NCBI GenBank assembly: GCA_027622555.1
Contig: JAQBYJ010000012.1
Span: forward strand, 1-64,000
Length of the DNA stretch: 64,000 bases
Direction: 5' to 3'
Source: Verrucomicrobiota bacterium
Lineage (GTDB): Bacteria; Verrucomicrobiota; Verrucomicrobiia; Opitutales; UBA2995
In this document: positions 25,778-37,125 of the stretch, piece after piece
Layout: each line of letters begins with the position of its first letter
Position numbering within the stretch: position 1 is the stretch's first letter
Program-made: the position numbers and the translations under genes
Notes under the pieces: model-generated
What the model saw: the letters and a program-made list of their open reading frames with translations, nothing else
Told to the model about the DNA's origin: nothing
The model's database searches: none

Positions 25778-27322
25778 ATGAGCTCGATAATCGAACAAAT
25801 TGAACAGGAAATCGCCAATCTCGAAACGGCGACCATCAAGAAGAACACCGGATCCATCCTAAGGGTGGGCGACGGAGTTGCCATCGTAGATGGTCTCTCT
25901 GAGGTCATGTATAATGAAATGATCGAGTTTCCCGGTGGCCTGACTGGCATCGCATTAAATCTTGAAGCGGAAGAAGTCGGCTGCGTTGTTCTGGGTGACA
26001 CCAGTCGATTGAAAGAAGGCGACCAGGTAAACACCACTGGACGCCTGCTTTCAGTACCGGTTGGAAAAGCGCTTTTGGGCCGCGTCGTTGACGCGCTCGG
26101 AATTCCTGTAGATGGCAAGGGCCCCATTGAAACTACTGAGTTTAACCCGTTGGAAAAAATTGCTCCCGGCATCATTCCTCGTCAATCCGTAGATCAGCCG
26201 CTCCAAACGGGTATTATGCCTATTGATGCGATGATTCCAATCGGTCGCGGTCAACGTGAGCTCATCATTGGCGATCGCCAGACTGGGAAAACCACCATCG
26301 CCATTGATACCATCATCAACCAAGCGAAGATCAACAACCAGCACAAGCTGGAAGATGGTACCTTTCCGGAAGACTTCCGCCCTGTCTACAGCATCTACGT
26401 TGCGATCGGCCAGAAAAATTCAAACATTGCCCGGACCATTGGTGTTCTCGAACACAATGACGCAATGGAGTACACTATCATCGTGACCGCTCCAGCAGCT
26501 GACAATCCTGCCAACCAATACCTGGCTCCCTACGGCGGATGTGCGATGGGTGAGTGGTTCATGCAGAACGGTATGGATGCACTTATTGTTTACGACGATC
26601 TTTCCAAACAAGCGGTTGCTTACCGTCAGATTTCCTTGATTTTGAAACGTCCTTCGGGTCGTGAAGCGTATCCTGGTGATGTTTTCTACTTACACTCACG
26701 TCTGCTCGAACGTTCGGCGCGCTTGAACAAAGATAACGGAAACGGATCCCTGACCGCGCTTCCTATTATTGAAACGCAAGCAGGAGATGTATCAGCATAT
26801 ATCCCGACCAACGTGATCTCTATCACGGACGGTCAGATCTTCCTTGAAACCGATTTGTTCAACCAGGGAATTCGTCCGGCAATTTCGGTAGGACTATCCG
26901 TTTCCCGTGTGGGATCAGCGGCTCAGATTAAAGCAATTAAGCAAGTGGCAGGTTCTGTGAAGTTGGAACTGGCTCAGTTTCGTGAACTCCAGGCATTCGC
27001 CCAGTTCGGTTCCGACCTCGATGCCAAGACCAAAGCACAACTAGACCGCGGTTCACGCACCGTTGAGTTATTTAAGCAGCCGGCTTTCTCTCCCAAAACA
27101 GCTGAAGTTCAAGTAGCGTTGCTGTGGGCAGTGCAAAACGGATACCTCGATAGTATCGAAGTGAATGGAGTTTTGGACGCAGTCGAAAACTTGGTTGAGA
27201 ATCTTACTTCTGCTCAAGCTGCCCTTCTGACTCGTATTCGGAACGAAAAGAAATTATCCGACGAATTGTTCGCTGAATTGAAATCAGCAATCGAATCCTG
27301 GAAATCTGGATACGCTGGCTAA
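25778..27322 (+). CDS. atpA: ATP synthase F1 subunit alpha
   Basis: 514 residues, standard length. The non-catalytic nucleotide site has P-loop [14 protein letters not shown] (about 169-182). Other family landmarks are [20 protein letters not shown], the [17 protein letters not shown] stretch and [15 protein letters not shown] (ATP synthase alpha/beta signature region). Sits 15 bp after atpH and 8 bp before atpG. Confidence 0.97.
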   Translation: MSSIIEQIEQEIANLETATIKKNTGSILRVGDGVAIVDGLSEVMYNEMIEFPGGLTGIALNLEAEEVGCVVLGDTSRLKEGDQVNTTGRLLSVPVGKALLGRVVDALGIPVDGKGPIETTEFNPLEKIAPGIIPRQSVDQPLQTGIMPIDAMIPIGRGQRELIIGDRQTGKTTIAIDTIINQAKINNQHKLEDGTFPEDFRPVYSIYVAIGQKNSNIARTIGVLEHNDAMEYTIIVTAPAADNPANQYLAPYGGCAMGEWFMQNGMDALIVYDDLSKQAVAYRQISLILKRPSGREAYPGDVFYLHSRLLERSARLNKDNGNGSLTALPIIETQAGDVSAYIPTNVISITDGQIFLETDLFNQGIRPAISVGLSVSRVGSAAQIKAIKQVAGSVKLELAQFRELQAFAQFGSDLDAKTKAQLDRGSRTVELFKQPAFSPKTAEVQVALLWAVQNGYLDSIEVNGVLDAVENLVENLTSAQAALLTRIRNEKKLSDELFAELKSAIESWKSGYAG

Positions 27323-27330
27323 ATTTCGAA

Positions 27331-28194
27331 ATGGCTAATTTACGCGACATCAGGCGCCGAATAAAATCGGTCAAAAACACCTCCCAGATCACTAGAGCGA
27401 TGCAGCTGGTAGCAGCTTCGAAAATGAAGCGTGCACAGGATGCGGCCCTGGCAGGGAGACCCTATGCCCAACTTCTCGCGAGAATCATGAAGCCCGTTGC
27501 CAGTGGCATATTAGGATTTACCCACCCATTCCTGGAGGAGCGCACAGTTATCAATCGCGGTATTATTCTGGTCAGTACTGACAAAGGATTGTGCGGCGGT
27601 TTAAACGGAAATTTGTTTAGAGAACTTCCCTCGAAAGATCAGTCTGTTAAGTATATCACGGTTGGTCGCAAAGCTGCTCAATTCATCAGTCGTAGTGGCC
27701 GGCATTTAGTAGCGGACTTTTCGGTATCCGACAACACGACGTTTCCGGAAGTAAAAGCCGTAATTGCACATGCTATTTCGTGTTTCCTGGACGGAACCAT
27801 TGATACGCTCGAAGTTCTTTACTCAGGCTTTGTCAATACATTGAAGCAAGAGCCCCGTCTGGTTCCTCTATTGCCGCTTACCAGTATCGAAGACGCCCTG
27901 AAATCTCTGGGAATCGTACCAGAAGAAACTGACGATCGTGAACTCAATTTCGAGCCGGATGTGGAAACAATTCTTACCGATTTGCTTCCTTTGTTCGTAC
28001 GTCGGCAATTTTTCTCCATGGTTCGCGCAGCAAAAGCTTCTGAACACAGTGCACGAATGGTCGCCATGAAATCTGCAACGGATAACGCAAACAATTTGGT
28101 GGATAGCCTAACTCTCGATTACAACAAGGCACGTCAGGCAGCCATCACCCAGGAAATTCTAGAAATCGCAGCAGCAACAGCCTCGAATAGCTAA
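27331..28194 (+). CDS. atpG: ATP synthase F1 subunit gamma
   Basis: 287 residues. The N-terminal helix NLRDIRRRIKSVKNTSQITR and the C-terminal helix (ARMVAMKSATDNANNLVDSL) form the coiled-coil rotor shaft; GIILVSTDKGLCGGLNGNL is the conserved Rossmann-like segment. Length is the normal bacterial one. Between atpA and atpD as in other bacteria. Confidence 0.96.
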   Translation: MANLRDIRRRIKSVKNTSQITRAMQLVAASKMKRAQDAALAGRPYAQLLARIMKPVASGILGFTHPFLEERTVINRGIILVSTDKGLCGGLNGNLFRELPSKDQSVKYITVGRKAAQFISRSGRHLVADFSVSDNTTFPEVKAVIAHAISCFLDGTIDTLEVLYSGFVNTLKQEPRLVPLLPLTSIEDALKSLGIVPEETDDRELNFEPDVETILTDLLPLFVRRQFFSMVRAAKASEHSARMVAMKSATDNANNLVDSLTLDYNKARQAAITQEILEIAAATASNS

Positions 28195-28203
28195 TCAATT
28201 TAA

Positions 28204-29640
<1,437 letters not shown>

Positions 29641-29642
29641 TT

Positions 29643-30056
29643 ATGCCCATAAAACTCGAGATCGTAACACCCGAAAAAACCGTCTACAGCGAAACGGTAG
29701 ATTCAGTAGTGTTGCCCACCACCTCTGGTGAAGTGGGAATATTGCCAGGGCACATTCCATTAATTACTGAACTAATGGCAGGTGAGCTCGCAGTAACAAA
29801 AGACGGTGCCCTCGATCTGCTCGCAGTTGATATTGGTTTTGCTGAAGTCATTGGCGATACCGTATCAGTTCTCACCGAAGCGGCTATTGATATCGAAGAC
29901 ATCGACCTCGCCTCGGTAGAAGAAGCAAAACGTAGAGCGGAGAAGGCATTAAAGGACGCTGAAGGTCAGGATATGGATCCAGACGAAATATTGGCCCTCG
30001 AAGCCAAAATCCGTTTTGCATTGGTGCAGCAACTCACCAAGAAAAAAGGGAAGTAA
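29643..30056 (+). CDS. atpC: ATP synthase F1 subunit epsilon
   Basis: 137 residues. The N-terminal beta-sandwich (about 1-85) has the typical LEIVTPEKTVYSETVDSVVLP and GEVGILPGHIPLITEL; a C-terminal helical hairpin rich in Ala, Glu and Lys follows (about 90-130). Epsilon couples the rotor to the c-ring and can inhibit hydrolysis. Last gene of the atp operon; downstream is a 141-base gap containing half a palindromic repeat at 30149-30174, with no strong terminator visible. Confidence 0.95.
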   Translation: MPIKLEIVTPEKTVYSETVDSVVLPTTSGEVGILPGHIPLITELMAGELAVTKDGALDLLAVDIGFAEVIGDTVSVLTEAAIDIEDIDLASVEEAKRRAEKALKDAEGQDMDPDEILALEAKIRFALVQQLTKKKGK

Positions 30057-30148
30057 GTCCTAAACGTTGATAGGGCTATTGCGTTCTCGCGATGCTGCTT
30101 CCGTCGGAATCTGGAGTTATAGCGTTCCAACAGGCAAAAACTTTTTAA

Positions 30149-30174
30149 TGCAGGAGCGGCTTTATGTCGCGATT
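30149..30174. repeat. TGTAGGAG-family repeat, single half-element
   Basis: The sequence TGCAGGAGCGGCTTTATGTC plus GCGATT corresponds to one arm of the repeat family (TGTAGGAGCGGCTTTATGCC followed by GCGAT in the copy at 43233-43257, opposite strand). No facing arm follows, so it is a solitary or decayed half. Located between atpC and folE2. Confidence 0.6.
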
Positions 30175-30197
30175 CCCCCGCGTGGAACCAGGAATAC

Positions 30198-31169
30198 CTA
30201 ACAAATTAAATTCCGGAAGTCTTCGAACTCTCCGCTGAATCCATCAGGAATCCCTTTGGTAATCACTGCAACCGCATCATGCGAATGCAATGACTCCAAG
30301 TGAGCGATAGCTACTTGGAAATCAACAATCTCCTCGACCGTATCCAGTTCCTCATAAACCAAACGAGCCGCATCTTCCACGAACTTGATGTAGGCCCCGT
30401 TTAATTCGGCGAATGCCTGTTCATCTTCGCGTCGAACCATTACTTGCGTTTCGGTCTTAAGTGCATTCGCGCAATGCTCTTGCAAATCTTCCAGACTCAA
30501 GTCTGAACCTTCCGCGAGCTCTACAAGAACACGGGCTTTACTGCGCTGAGAATGCGGAATGGAATAGGTGTTACGTTCCTCACGCGCATGCTCCGACAAT
30601 TTATCTGAACAAGGACAAGCGCTTGAGTATACAAAATCCATTTGGATATTACGGTGCATCCGCCCCGAAGCAGACAATCGCCCTTCACACATAATCTGGT
30701 AGTATTGGTAACCTTCCATTTTACTTCTCAGACTTTCCTGAACAATAGGATAATTAAAATGTAGCTTCACCCGGGCGTCTCGACTGTTGAGCCGTTCGAG
30801 GTAGGTTTTTAAAATTTCCTCAATAGTCGCCCAGTTAAACACCTCGTCTTTGTAATCATAAAACACACGGAGAATACGCGACATATTGATACCTTTGTTG
30901 TCCTTCTCCAAAGAAACCGTTCCGGTAACGGAAGTTTCTAGCTGCATTATTTCGCCGTTTTTAGTGCCAAACTTCAATGGAAGTTTAAAATTGGAAATCC
31001 CGACCTGGTTGATAACCACCTTGGCGCCTGAAATATGGTCAGGGTGCGCGTTTTGTATATCTGGTAGTGATTCCCGATAATCCTCGCTCGATTCGAACGA
31101 GGAGTCGAAATCGCGGCTCGGTTTCGATTGTGAGTCTGGAAATGAGTTATTCATGGGTGTTTCATCCAT
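30198..31169 (-). CDS. folE2: GTP cyclohydrolase FolE2 (type IB)
   Basis: 323 residues of the FolE2/MptA family, the zinc-independent-of-FolE form that opens GTP to dihydroneopterin triphosphate for folate (or queuosine) synthesis. Diagnostic stretches are [20 protein letters not shown] (about 47-66), the metal-binding Cys in [13 protein letters not shown] (about 183-195), [14 protein letters not shown] and the C-terminal [13 protein letters not shown]. An acidic, low-complexity N-terminal tail (about 1-35) is longer than usual; a later start cannot be excluded. Convergent with atpC; no folE paralog is visible here. Confidence 0.93.
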   Translation of the reverse strand: MDETPMNNSFPDSQSKPSRDFDSSFESSEDYRESLPDIQNAHPDHISGAKVVINQVGISNFKLPLKFGTKNGEIMQLETSVTGTVSLEKDNKGINMSRILRVFYDYKDEVFNWATIEEILKTYLERLNSRDARVKLHFNYPIVQESLRSKMEGYQYYQIMCEGRLSASGRMHRNIQMDFVYSSACPCSDKLSEHAREERNTYSIPHSQRSKARVLVELAEGSDLSLEDLQEHCANALKTETQVMVRREDEQAFAELNGAYIKFVEDAARLVYEELDTVEEIVDFQVAIAHLESLHSHDAVAVITKGIPDGFSGEFEDFRNLIC

Positions 31170-31357
31170 TGTCTGTTGACAGCTAGGTCGTAAATTAGCG
31201 GGAAACCTTGCTGGGTAAAACCGATTTGGTCAATGGATTATCGCACGAAGCCTCTCGGGGTTAATCCTGAAGTTTGATGATAAAAATTACCTCAATTTCA
31301 GCTGAGGTCGTGATTGACTAGCCCAGCGGCATCCGTTCCAATCACCGCTTCATTTTT

Positions 31358-31434
31358 GGGCCCATAGCTCAGTTGGTTAGAGCAAGCGACTCATAATCGC
31401 TTGGTCCTCGGTTCAAGTCCGAGTGGGCCCACCA
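31358..31434 (+). tRNA. tRNA-Ile (anticodon CAT, lysidine-modified type)
   Basis: Full cloverleaf: acceptor GGGCCCA pairs with TGGGCCC, D arm, anticodon stem AGCGA/TCGCT with loop CTCATAA (anticodon CAT at 31392-31394), T arm with GGTTCAAGTCC, encoded CCA end. The anticodon arm (GCGACTCATAATCGCTTGG) matches the tRNA-Ile2 type whose C34 is changed to lysidine by TilS to read AUA, not initiator or elongator tRNA-Met. Confidence 0.95.
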
Positions 31435-31461
31435 TTCCTCGCTATTGGATTTAGTGAGTAA

Positions 31462-33051
31462 TTATTTTGCCTCTCCAACTTCAAAGTCCGCGTCGTACTG
31501 CGCTTTGAGAACTTCCCAAGTAGAAGCCAAGTTGTTGAGTATTTTAGGTTCAGCTGTCGCGAGATCATTTAATTCGGCTCGGTCCTCTGATATCTTGTAA
31601 AGCTCCCAGCGATCATTATTGTCGCGCCGCAGGACTGCCTTCCAATCTCCCCTACGCAGTGCCTGATTTCCCGAATGAGCCCAGAAGAGAGAGCGATCTT
31701 CCCAACTTTGGTCCTCTCCGAATACTGGAACCAAGCTCCGACCGGGTAGGGCGGGACCTTCAGCGGATGGGGTTACTTCAACCCCGACCAGATCCAGAAT
31801 CGTTGGCACCACATCGATAAAATGAGCCGATGTGTGACGGATTTCACCTCGCGCCTGTATCCCTTGAGGCCAATGAACCACCATAGGGGACGAGATGCCG
31901 CCTTCATGATTCCAATGTTTGTGGAAGGACAAAGGGGTATTCGCGGCCGTGGACCAGCCAGGACCAAGGCAAAGATAAGATCCTGCCGAGCCGAGTGGGG
32001 CAGATGGGTCATGAATGTCTCCGCGATTCATCAGCTCGCCACTGGCTCCATTGTCAGAAACGAAGATGAATACCGTATTGTCCTCCTCGCCCATGCCTTT
32101 GATCTGGTTCATAACGCGTCCGATTTCCTGATCTACCCGATCGATCATCGCAGCATGTATAGCCATTTTGGTCGCCTGAAAGTCTTTTTGCTCCGCCGTC
32201 AATGTGTCCCACGGCAAGGCAAGGGCCACTTCACCAGGATGAATTTCCGCGACCAGCTCCTCCTGAGATTTATTCCAAGGCGGAAATACATCTTCCCGCC
32301 GCTCGGCCAAGCCACAATTGACAAGACCCATAGAGGTTAATCGGGCCCAGCGTTCTTTCCGAACTACGTCCCAGCCCTTCAAATAGACATCCTGATAATT
32401 TTCAATGTCCTCAGGCAAGGCCTGCAAGGGAAAGTGAGGTGCAAAAAAAGCAAGGTAGAGAAAAAAGGGTTGATCCGTCGTTTTGTCTGCGTGCTCCTGG
32501 AGAAATTGAATGGCGTAGTCTCCTTTCGCTACCGTGGAATAAAAACCGGTATCCCGTTCAACACGCGGTTGTGGCTGGTCGTCTAAAAAAACCTTGGTAG
32601 GGCTAAAAAACCGGTCCTGATCGCCCAAGTAGAAAGAGCGGTCAAAGCCACTCACTTCGGGATCTGCCGGCATGCCTTTCAAGTGCCATTTCCCAACATG
32701 ATAACTGCGATAACCTTTTTCCTTCAACCGCAGCGGGAGCAGGCGACTCCAGCTGGGCCATTCCGTTCCGCGACGCGGATCCATACCCACTTGTTGAGCA
32801 TAATAGCCGGTCATGAGGACTGCTCGTGAGGGCCAGCAACGACCGGTAGAGTACATTTGAGAGAATCGAAGCCCATTCTCCGCCAGACTATCGAGATTGG
32901 GAGTCTGGATCTCACCGCCAAAGCATCCCGCATCGGAATAGCCCATGTCATCTGTCAGGACGAGAATGATGTTGGGTGCCTTTTCAGCAGTTAACCGGGA
33001 GGAGAGTAGGCCCAGAACAAGGAAAACCGAGATAAGGGTTCGTTGCATCAC
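31462..33051 (-). CDS. Secreted formylglycine-dependent sulfatase
   Basis: 529 residues with a Sec signal peptide (about 1-22). The alkaline-phosphatase-fold sulfatase domain starts at NIILVLTDDMGYSDAG (metal-binding Asp pair) and has the active-site motif CWPSRAVLMTG (about 73-83), whose Cys becomes formylglycine, and VGKWHLKG. Length is typical of family S1 arylsulfatases. It should remove sulfate esters from glycans in the periplasm. The gene stands alone next to the tRNA, pointing away from the small gene at 33267. The maturation enzyme is not in the window. Confidence 0.93.
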   Translation of the reverse strand: MMQRTLISVFLVLGLLSSRLTAEKAPNIILVLTDDMGYSDAGCFGGEIQTPNLDSLAENGLRFSQMYSTGRCWPSRAVLMTGYYAQQVGMDPRRGTEWPSWSRLLPLRLKEKGYRSYHVGKWHLKGMPADPEVSGFDRSFYLGDQDRFFSPTKVFLDDQPQPRVERDTGFYSTVAKGDYAIQFLQEHADKTTDQPFFLYLAFFAPHFPLQALPEDIENYQDVYLKGWDVVRKERWARLTSMGLVNCGLAERREDVFPPWNKSQEELVAEIHPGEVALALPWDTLTAEQKDFQATKMAIHAAMIDRVDQEIGRVMNQIKGMGEEDNTVFIFVSDNGASGELMNRGDIHDPSAPLGSAGSYLCLGPGWSTAANTPLSFHKHWNHEGGISSPMVVHWPQGIQARGEIRHTSAHFIDVVPTILDLVGVEVTPSAEGPALPGRSLVPVFGEDQSWEDRSLFWAHSGNQALRRGDWKAVLRRDNNDRWELYKISEDRAELNDLATAEPKILNNLASTWEVLKAQYDADFEVGEAK

Positions 33052-33266
33052 AAGATCTTAAAACCATCAATGATTCGCCAAGGCTTCAAATCAATTCTTG
33101 TGTAACAGACATTGCGACGATTCCATGCTATTGGCTATTGGACCTTTCCGGTGAAACAAACAGCCGCGAAAAAACTTGATGTGGCAACAGTCCATTCTCA
33201 TCTTCAGTACAGTGAATTTGAGTTTCACTCAGGTTAATTATTAAATCAAAAAATTGGACAAAAATT

Positions 33267-33704
33267 ATGAGTAATTATATACCACTAATATCTTCAAGCT
33301 TGGCTGGGCCACTTGGCATCATGCACTTACCTCGCTTATGGCAAAAGGTTTCCCTTGAACAAACCAATCAATTACACAGCGAGTACCCAGGTATTGGTGG
33401 AGGATTTGATAGCATGGTATTAGCCACACTAAATATCAGTGCAGAAGACTTCCGAGCTTTCATAAAGGAGAATAAGCCGAGTTACATCGAGTGTGAAAAA
33501 TGGGTTGCTGCAAATGGTACGCTCAACGTTTCAGAAATTTCAAAGCTCAATCGACAAATGACCCATTATCATCACGATGATGACACAAGAAACGCAATTC
33601 TCACGGGAGCTGGACTCGACGATTCAGCAGCAATTGCCGACGCCCCAAACCTTAATAATTTGGAAGACTGGACAGGCTTTCATAAGGAAGTGATTTTGGG
33701 CTGA
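33267..33704 (+). CDS. Uncharacterised protein, possibly DUF5069-like
   Basis: 145 residues, soluble, no signal peptide. N-terminal SLAGPLGIMHLPRLWQKVSL and the central GGFDSMVLATLNISAEDFRAFI recall small Verrucomicrobia/Planctomycetes proteins of the DUF5069 type, which start with a PRxxxK segment and have a D-x-x-x-L-x-x-L-G-I helix; the match is by memory and weak. Its C-terminal half is rich in Asp, Asn and His (YHHDDDTRN). A clear transcription terminator follows at 33729, so it is probably a single-gene transcription unit. Function unknown. Confidence 0.7.
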   Translation: MSNYIPLISSSLAGPLGIMHLPRLWQKVSLEQTNQLHSEYPGIGGGFDSMVLATLNISAEDFRAFIKENKPSYIECEKWVAANGTLNVSEISKLNRQMTHYHHDDDTRNAILTGAGLDDSAAIADAPNLNNLEDWTGFHKEVILG

Positions 33705-33728
33705 ACAAGATTTAAATGTTTGGAATAC

Positions 33729-33766
33729 AAAAATCCCGACTGTTCTGAGCATCCGGGATTTTTTTT
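33729..33766 (+). terminator. Rho-independent terminator
   Basis: AAAAATCCCG (33729-33738) pairs with CGGGATTTTT (33754-33763), loop of 15 bases, followed by more T residues. Located 25 bases after the stop of the small gene at 33267-33704. The clearest intrinsic terminator in the window. Confidence 0.88.
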
Positions 33767-33881
33767 AGTTTAAAGCAAAGCAAACCGGTCGTGCTAATAT
33801 TTTTCTTTTTTCATTACACATTCCAAATAATTTAGTTAAAGAAGCTATCCAAAATCAGAACTAAGAACCTCCATAAAAACA

Positions 33882-34772
33882 ATGAAAGATAAGAACATAA
33901 GTTTTGTAGGATTAGGTCGCATGGGCGCCAACATGGCTCGTCGACTAAAAGACTGTGGCTATACCTTGTCCGCCGTATACGACATCAATGCTGAAGTAGC
34001 CAAGGAACTGGCTGAAGAAATTGGCGCAACTGCGTCCTCAACCTTAGCGGAGGTTACCGCTGCCTCAGATGTCGTATTTACCGTTGTGACAAACGACGTG
34101 GCAATGGAGGCAATTTTCTTCGGTGAGGATAATCTGTTTACGAATTCCGAAGGCACGCTTTTCATAAATTGCGCGACCCTCTCGCCCGACATTCACCGCA
34201 GGCTCGAGGCGGAAGCTGCGAAAGTAGGAGCCCAGACGCTTGAAGCCTGTATGGCATCCAGCATTCCGCAGGCAAGAAACGGCGAATTGTACCTCATGAT
34301 CGGCGGGAGTGAGGACATTTTTAACACAATCAAGCCGATGCTTGCAGATATGAGCAAAGACTTGAGCTATGTCGGCGAGGCCGGAAAAGCAGCCGAAGTT
34401 AAAGCCTTGGTTAACATGGTAATGAATATCAACACAGCTGCCCTAGCCGAAGGATTAGGCCTCGGCCAGTCACTCGGGTTGGACCTCAAGATGTTGTGCA
34501 AGGTTTTCAGTCAGACAGGAGCAAATTCACGCGTGCTCGAAACCGACGCAGAAGACATGCTCGCGCGGGATCACGATTGTTACTTCTCCTGCGAACACGC
34601 TGCCAAAGATTCGAAGATCGCTTTGGATCTGGCCGCCCAACAATCTCTAAACTTGCCACTAGCCGCGGCTACCTACGAGCAATACAAAAAACTTATGGAA
34701 CTCGGGTTAGGTGAATACGACAAATCGGGAATCGCAGAACTGACATTTCCCGGAAGAAAGGGAACGTCTTAG
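33882..34772 (+). CDS. Beta-hydroxyacid dehydrogenase family oxidoreductase
   Basis: 296 residues of the 3-hydroxyisobutyrate dehydrogenase/GLYR1 family. Rossmann motif ISFVGLGRMGANMARRL at the N-terminus, substrate-loop equivalent EACMASSIPQARNGELYLMIG (shorter to a canonical DAPVSGG motif, here ACMASSI) and the catalytic Lys in EVKALVNMVMN (about 170). The altered substrate loop suggests a substrate different from that of the paralog at 6071. Likely alone or with the hydrolase 140 bp downstream. Confidence 0.85.
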   Translation: MKDKNISFVGLGRMGANMARRLKDCGYTLSAVYDINAEVAKELAEEIGATASSTLAEVTAASDVVFTVVTNDVAMEAIFFGEDNLFTNSEGTLFINCATLSPDIHRRLEAEAAKVGAQTLEACMASSIPQARNGELYLMIGGSEDIFNTIKPMLADMSKDLSYVGEAGKAAEVKALVNMVMNINTAALAEGLGLGQSLGLDLKMLCKVFSQTGANSRVLETDAEDMLARDHDCYFSCEHAAKDSKIALDLAAQQSLNLPLAAATYEQYKKLMELGLGEYDKSGIAELTFPGRKGTS

Positions 34773-34912
34773 TCGTCCTCTAGCCTCAAACGCCTTCGAA
34801 AGGGTAAATTTTGACCAATTATGACACAGTTAGCGGCGCAGATCTCCAGGCACCTTGTAAAACTTCCAGATAGGGAATTCCGAAGGAACCCCTTTCGAAC
34901 GCTAAAAACGAT

Positions 34913-35644
34913 ATGGTAACCGAAATTAGGAATCATCTAGGAGAAAAAATCGATTTCACTTATCTCGAAGGAGAGGAGAGCCTTTCCGATTGGATTGTGA
35001 TCCTAGGTCACGGTGTCACCGGCAACAAAGATCGCCCAGTAGTTGCTGAAACAACTGCAGCCCTCAATGGAGCGGGATTCAGGACACTTGCATTTTCCTT
35101 TTCCGGCAACGGGGAATCAGAAGGCGATTTTCGAGACTCCTGCGTTTCAAAAGGAATCGGAGACCTTACGGCCGTCATCAAGGCAGTAGAGGATAAAAAA
35201 ATCATCTACCTCGGTCACAGCATGGGGGGCGCAATTGGAGTGTTAACAGCTGCAAGGGATGACAGAATTCTTCGCCTTGTTTCCCTTGCTGGAATGGTAA
35301 ATACAAAACGGTTTGCACTTACGGAGTTCGGAGAAGAAACCCCGAACGTAGGCTGTATGTGGGAGGAAGAAAGTTGTCCGCTATCCCAGGCCTTCATGGA
35401 CGATCTCTGCCAAACCATTGGAACGGTTATCGAGGAAGCCGAGAACGTGAAGGTGCCGTGGCTCCTCATTCACGGAACTGAAGATGATGTGGTTTTACCA
35501 CAAGACAGCATTGATATTAAAGAGCGCCTGGGTGATCGTGTGCAACATGTGATGATCGCGGGCGCGGATCACAGTTTTGGTGGCGACCACCGTAAGGCCC
35601 AGTTAGACGCCGTAGTAAATTGGCTACAGGCCGTATGTGATTAA
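34913..35644 (+). CDS. Alpha/beta hydrolase
   Basis: 243 residues. The nucleophile elbow is GHSMGGA (Ser about residue 104), an oxyanion-type HGVTGNKDRP lies at about 35-44, and the acid and His are likely in HGTEDDVV (Asp about 194) and GADHSFGG (His about 222). No signal peptide, so cytoplasmic. The family includes esterases, lipases and feruloyl-esterase-like enzymes; substrate unknown. Followed 29 bp later by a secreted propeller gene. Confidence 0.87.
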   Translation: MVTEIRNHLGEKIDFTYLEGEESLSDWIVILGHGVTGNKDRPVVAETTAALNGAGFRTLAFSFSGNGESEGDFRDSCVSKGIGDLTAVIKAVEDKKIIYLGHSMGGAIGVLTAARDDRILRLVSLAGMVNTKRFALTEFGEETPNVGCMWEEESCPLSQAFMDDLCQTIGTVIEEAENVKVPWLLIHGTEDDVVLPQDSIDIKERLGDRVQHVMIAGADHSFGGDHRKAQLDAVVNWLQAVCD

Positions 35645-35673
35645 GCATCTTAAAATAGAATAGAGGAAATAAA

Positions 35674-36660
35674 ATGAAGAAGACCATCGGACTTATTGTA
35701 GCGGCATTGATTCTCGGAGGATCAATAAACGCGGCGCGAACAGGCAGCGGCATATTGACCTTCGATACGGTTCCAGGATGGGGACTCGATGCTAACGGCA
35801 AATCTCAGCTCGGGCCTACTCACGGTTCCATTGTCATCGACAAAGCCGGCAACATATTCACAAGCGCGAACAAGGGAGTGGTCGTCTTTAATCCAGACGG
35901 TAAAGTGGTTCGCTCATTTGTTGATGAGCAACACGCCGAAATTCACGACATGGAAATTCGCGAAGAATACGGCGTTGAATACATCTATGCAGCTCGGAAC
36001 AAGGGCGGGGTTGGTATAAAATTTTTAGCTAGCAACGGTCAAATTGTCACGACCCTGGGATTTCCAAAAGAGTCCGGACTCGACCTGGATGTAATAAAGC
36101 CGACAGCCATTACCGTTGCTGACAACGGGGACATATTTTTGTCCGATGGCTACGGGAGCAGTATCATTTTCAAGTTCGATAAGAATGGAAAATACCTGAA
36201 GCACTTCGGTAAGAAAGGCGATGGTCTCAAGGAGTTCAATACTCCCCACGGAATGACAGTGGATAAACGATACAGCCCACATCGTCTATTGATATGCGAT
36301 CGCAACCACCAACCCATTGGAAGACTATTGCATTACGATCTGGACGGAAACTTTATTGAAGTAGCTGCCTCGAAAATCAGCTGGCCAACGTCGGTGGCCA
36401 TACAAGGCGACTATGTTTCTGTTCCAAGTTTAGAAGGCCGCGTCTCCATTCTCGATAAGAGCAACACGGTGGTATCCGTTTTGGGGTACAACGCCAACCC
36501 AGGGGCAGGCGGTAGCGAATGGTACAATGTCAGAAAGGAAGACTGGAAAGAAGGCATTTTTTCTGGCACTCACGGATCCTACTGGGACAAGGTCGGTAAT
36601 CTCTACGTTCAAGATTGGAATGTGGACGGTCGCATCATGAAGCTGGTGCGCGTCAAATAA
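35674..36660 (+). CDS. Secreted NHL-type beta-propeller protein
   Basis: 328 residues. A Sec signal peptide (about 1-22, GGSINA) precedes a six-bladed propeller with repeated GxIFxSDGYG/GNLYVQDW-type blades. Motifs DNGDIFLSDGYGSS, FNTPHGMTV and RVSILDKSNTVVSVLG recur in the Tat-exported protein at 37126-38223, so the two are paralogs. The family resembles peptidylglycine-lyase-like NHL proteins of Verrucomicrobia and Planctomycetes, but the catalytic role is unproven; ligand binding or lyase activity are both possible. A GAGGAAAT ribosome site precedes the ATG. Confidence 0.82.
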   Translation: MKKTIGLIVAALILGGSINAARTGSGILTFDTVPGWGLDANGKSQLGPTHGSIVIDKAGNIFTSANKGVVVFNPDGKVVRSFVDEQHAEIHDMEIREEYGVEYIYAARNKGGVGIKFLASNGQIVTTLGFPKESGLDLDVIKPTAITVADNGDIFLSDGYGSSIIFKFDKNGKYLKHFGKKGDGLKEFNTPHGMTVDKRYSPHRLLICDRNHQPIGRLLHYDLDGNFIEVAASKISWPTSVAIQGDYVSVPSLEGRVSILDKSNTVVSVLGYNANPGAGGSEWYNVRKEDWKEGIFSGTHGSYWDKVGNLYVQDWNVDGRIMKLVRVK

Positions 36661-36687
36661 TTCGAAAATAAAAGAAGGCCTGTTTCT

Positions 36688-37086
36688 ATGATAATGAAAT
36701 CTGCCGTTCCAGCCCTGCCGGTCACCAACATGGCAGAAGGAGTGGTTTTTTACCACGAGACGCTCGGCTTTGACGTATCACATCAGGATCTCGACTACGC
36801 GGTGCTCAGATGTGATAGAGTCTCGCTCCACCTATGGTTATCCTCCGACGAAAGTTGGCGCGACCGCATGGGAAAGAGACCAATCGTCTCCGGGACAGAG
36901 TCCTTCATCGCGGGAACCCATAGTTGCCGGATTGAGGTTGAGGGAATTGAGGAAATTCATCAGGACTTGCGACCAAAGGGGATTATTCATCCAAACGGCC
37001 AGCTCGCAAACAAGCCGTGGGGAACTCGCGAGTTTGCAGTCCTGGATCCTTACGGAAATTTAGTAACCTTTTTTGAAAAAATCTAA
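36688..37086 (+). CDS. VOC-superfamily (glyoxalase/bleomycin-resistance-like) protein
   Basis: 132 residues with the paired beta-alpha-beta-beta-beta modules of the vicinal oxygen chelate fold: VTNMAEGVVFYHETLGFDV, then HLWLSS and, at the C-terminus, REFAVLDPYGNLVTFFE, the classical ending of bleomycin-resistance-type members. The AGAAGG element nine bases upstream supports the start at 36688. It is in the same direction as the propeller gene, 27 bp after it. Typical functions are detoxification or dioxygenase-like chemistry; no specific substrate is indicated. Confidence 0.85.
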   Translation: MIMKSAVPALPVTNMAEGVVFYHETLGFDVSHQDLDYAVLRCDRVSLHLWLSSDESWRDRMGKRPIVSGTESFIAGTHSCRIEVEGIEEIHQDLRPKGIIHPNGQLANKPWGTREFAVLDPYGNLVTFFEKI

Positions 37087-37125
37087 ATCGAAAGAAGGGA
37101 ACGACGGACGCCGGGTAGTCGTAGA

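Noticed and set aside
31358-31434. tRNA-Met from the CAT anticodon
   Set aside because: The anticodon stem and acceptor resemble tRNA-Ile2 with lysidine at position 34, not initiator or elongator tRNA-Met.
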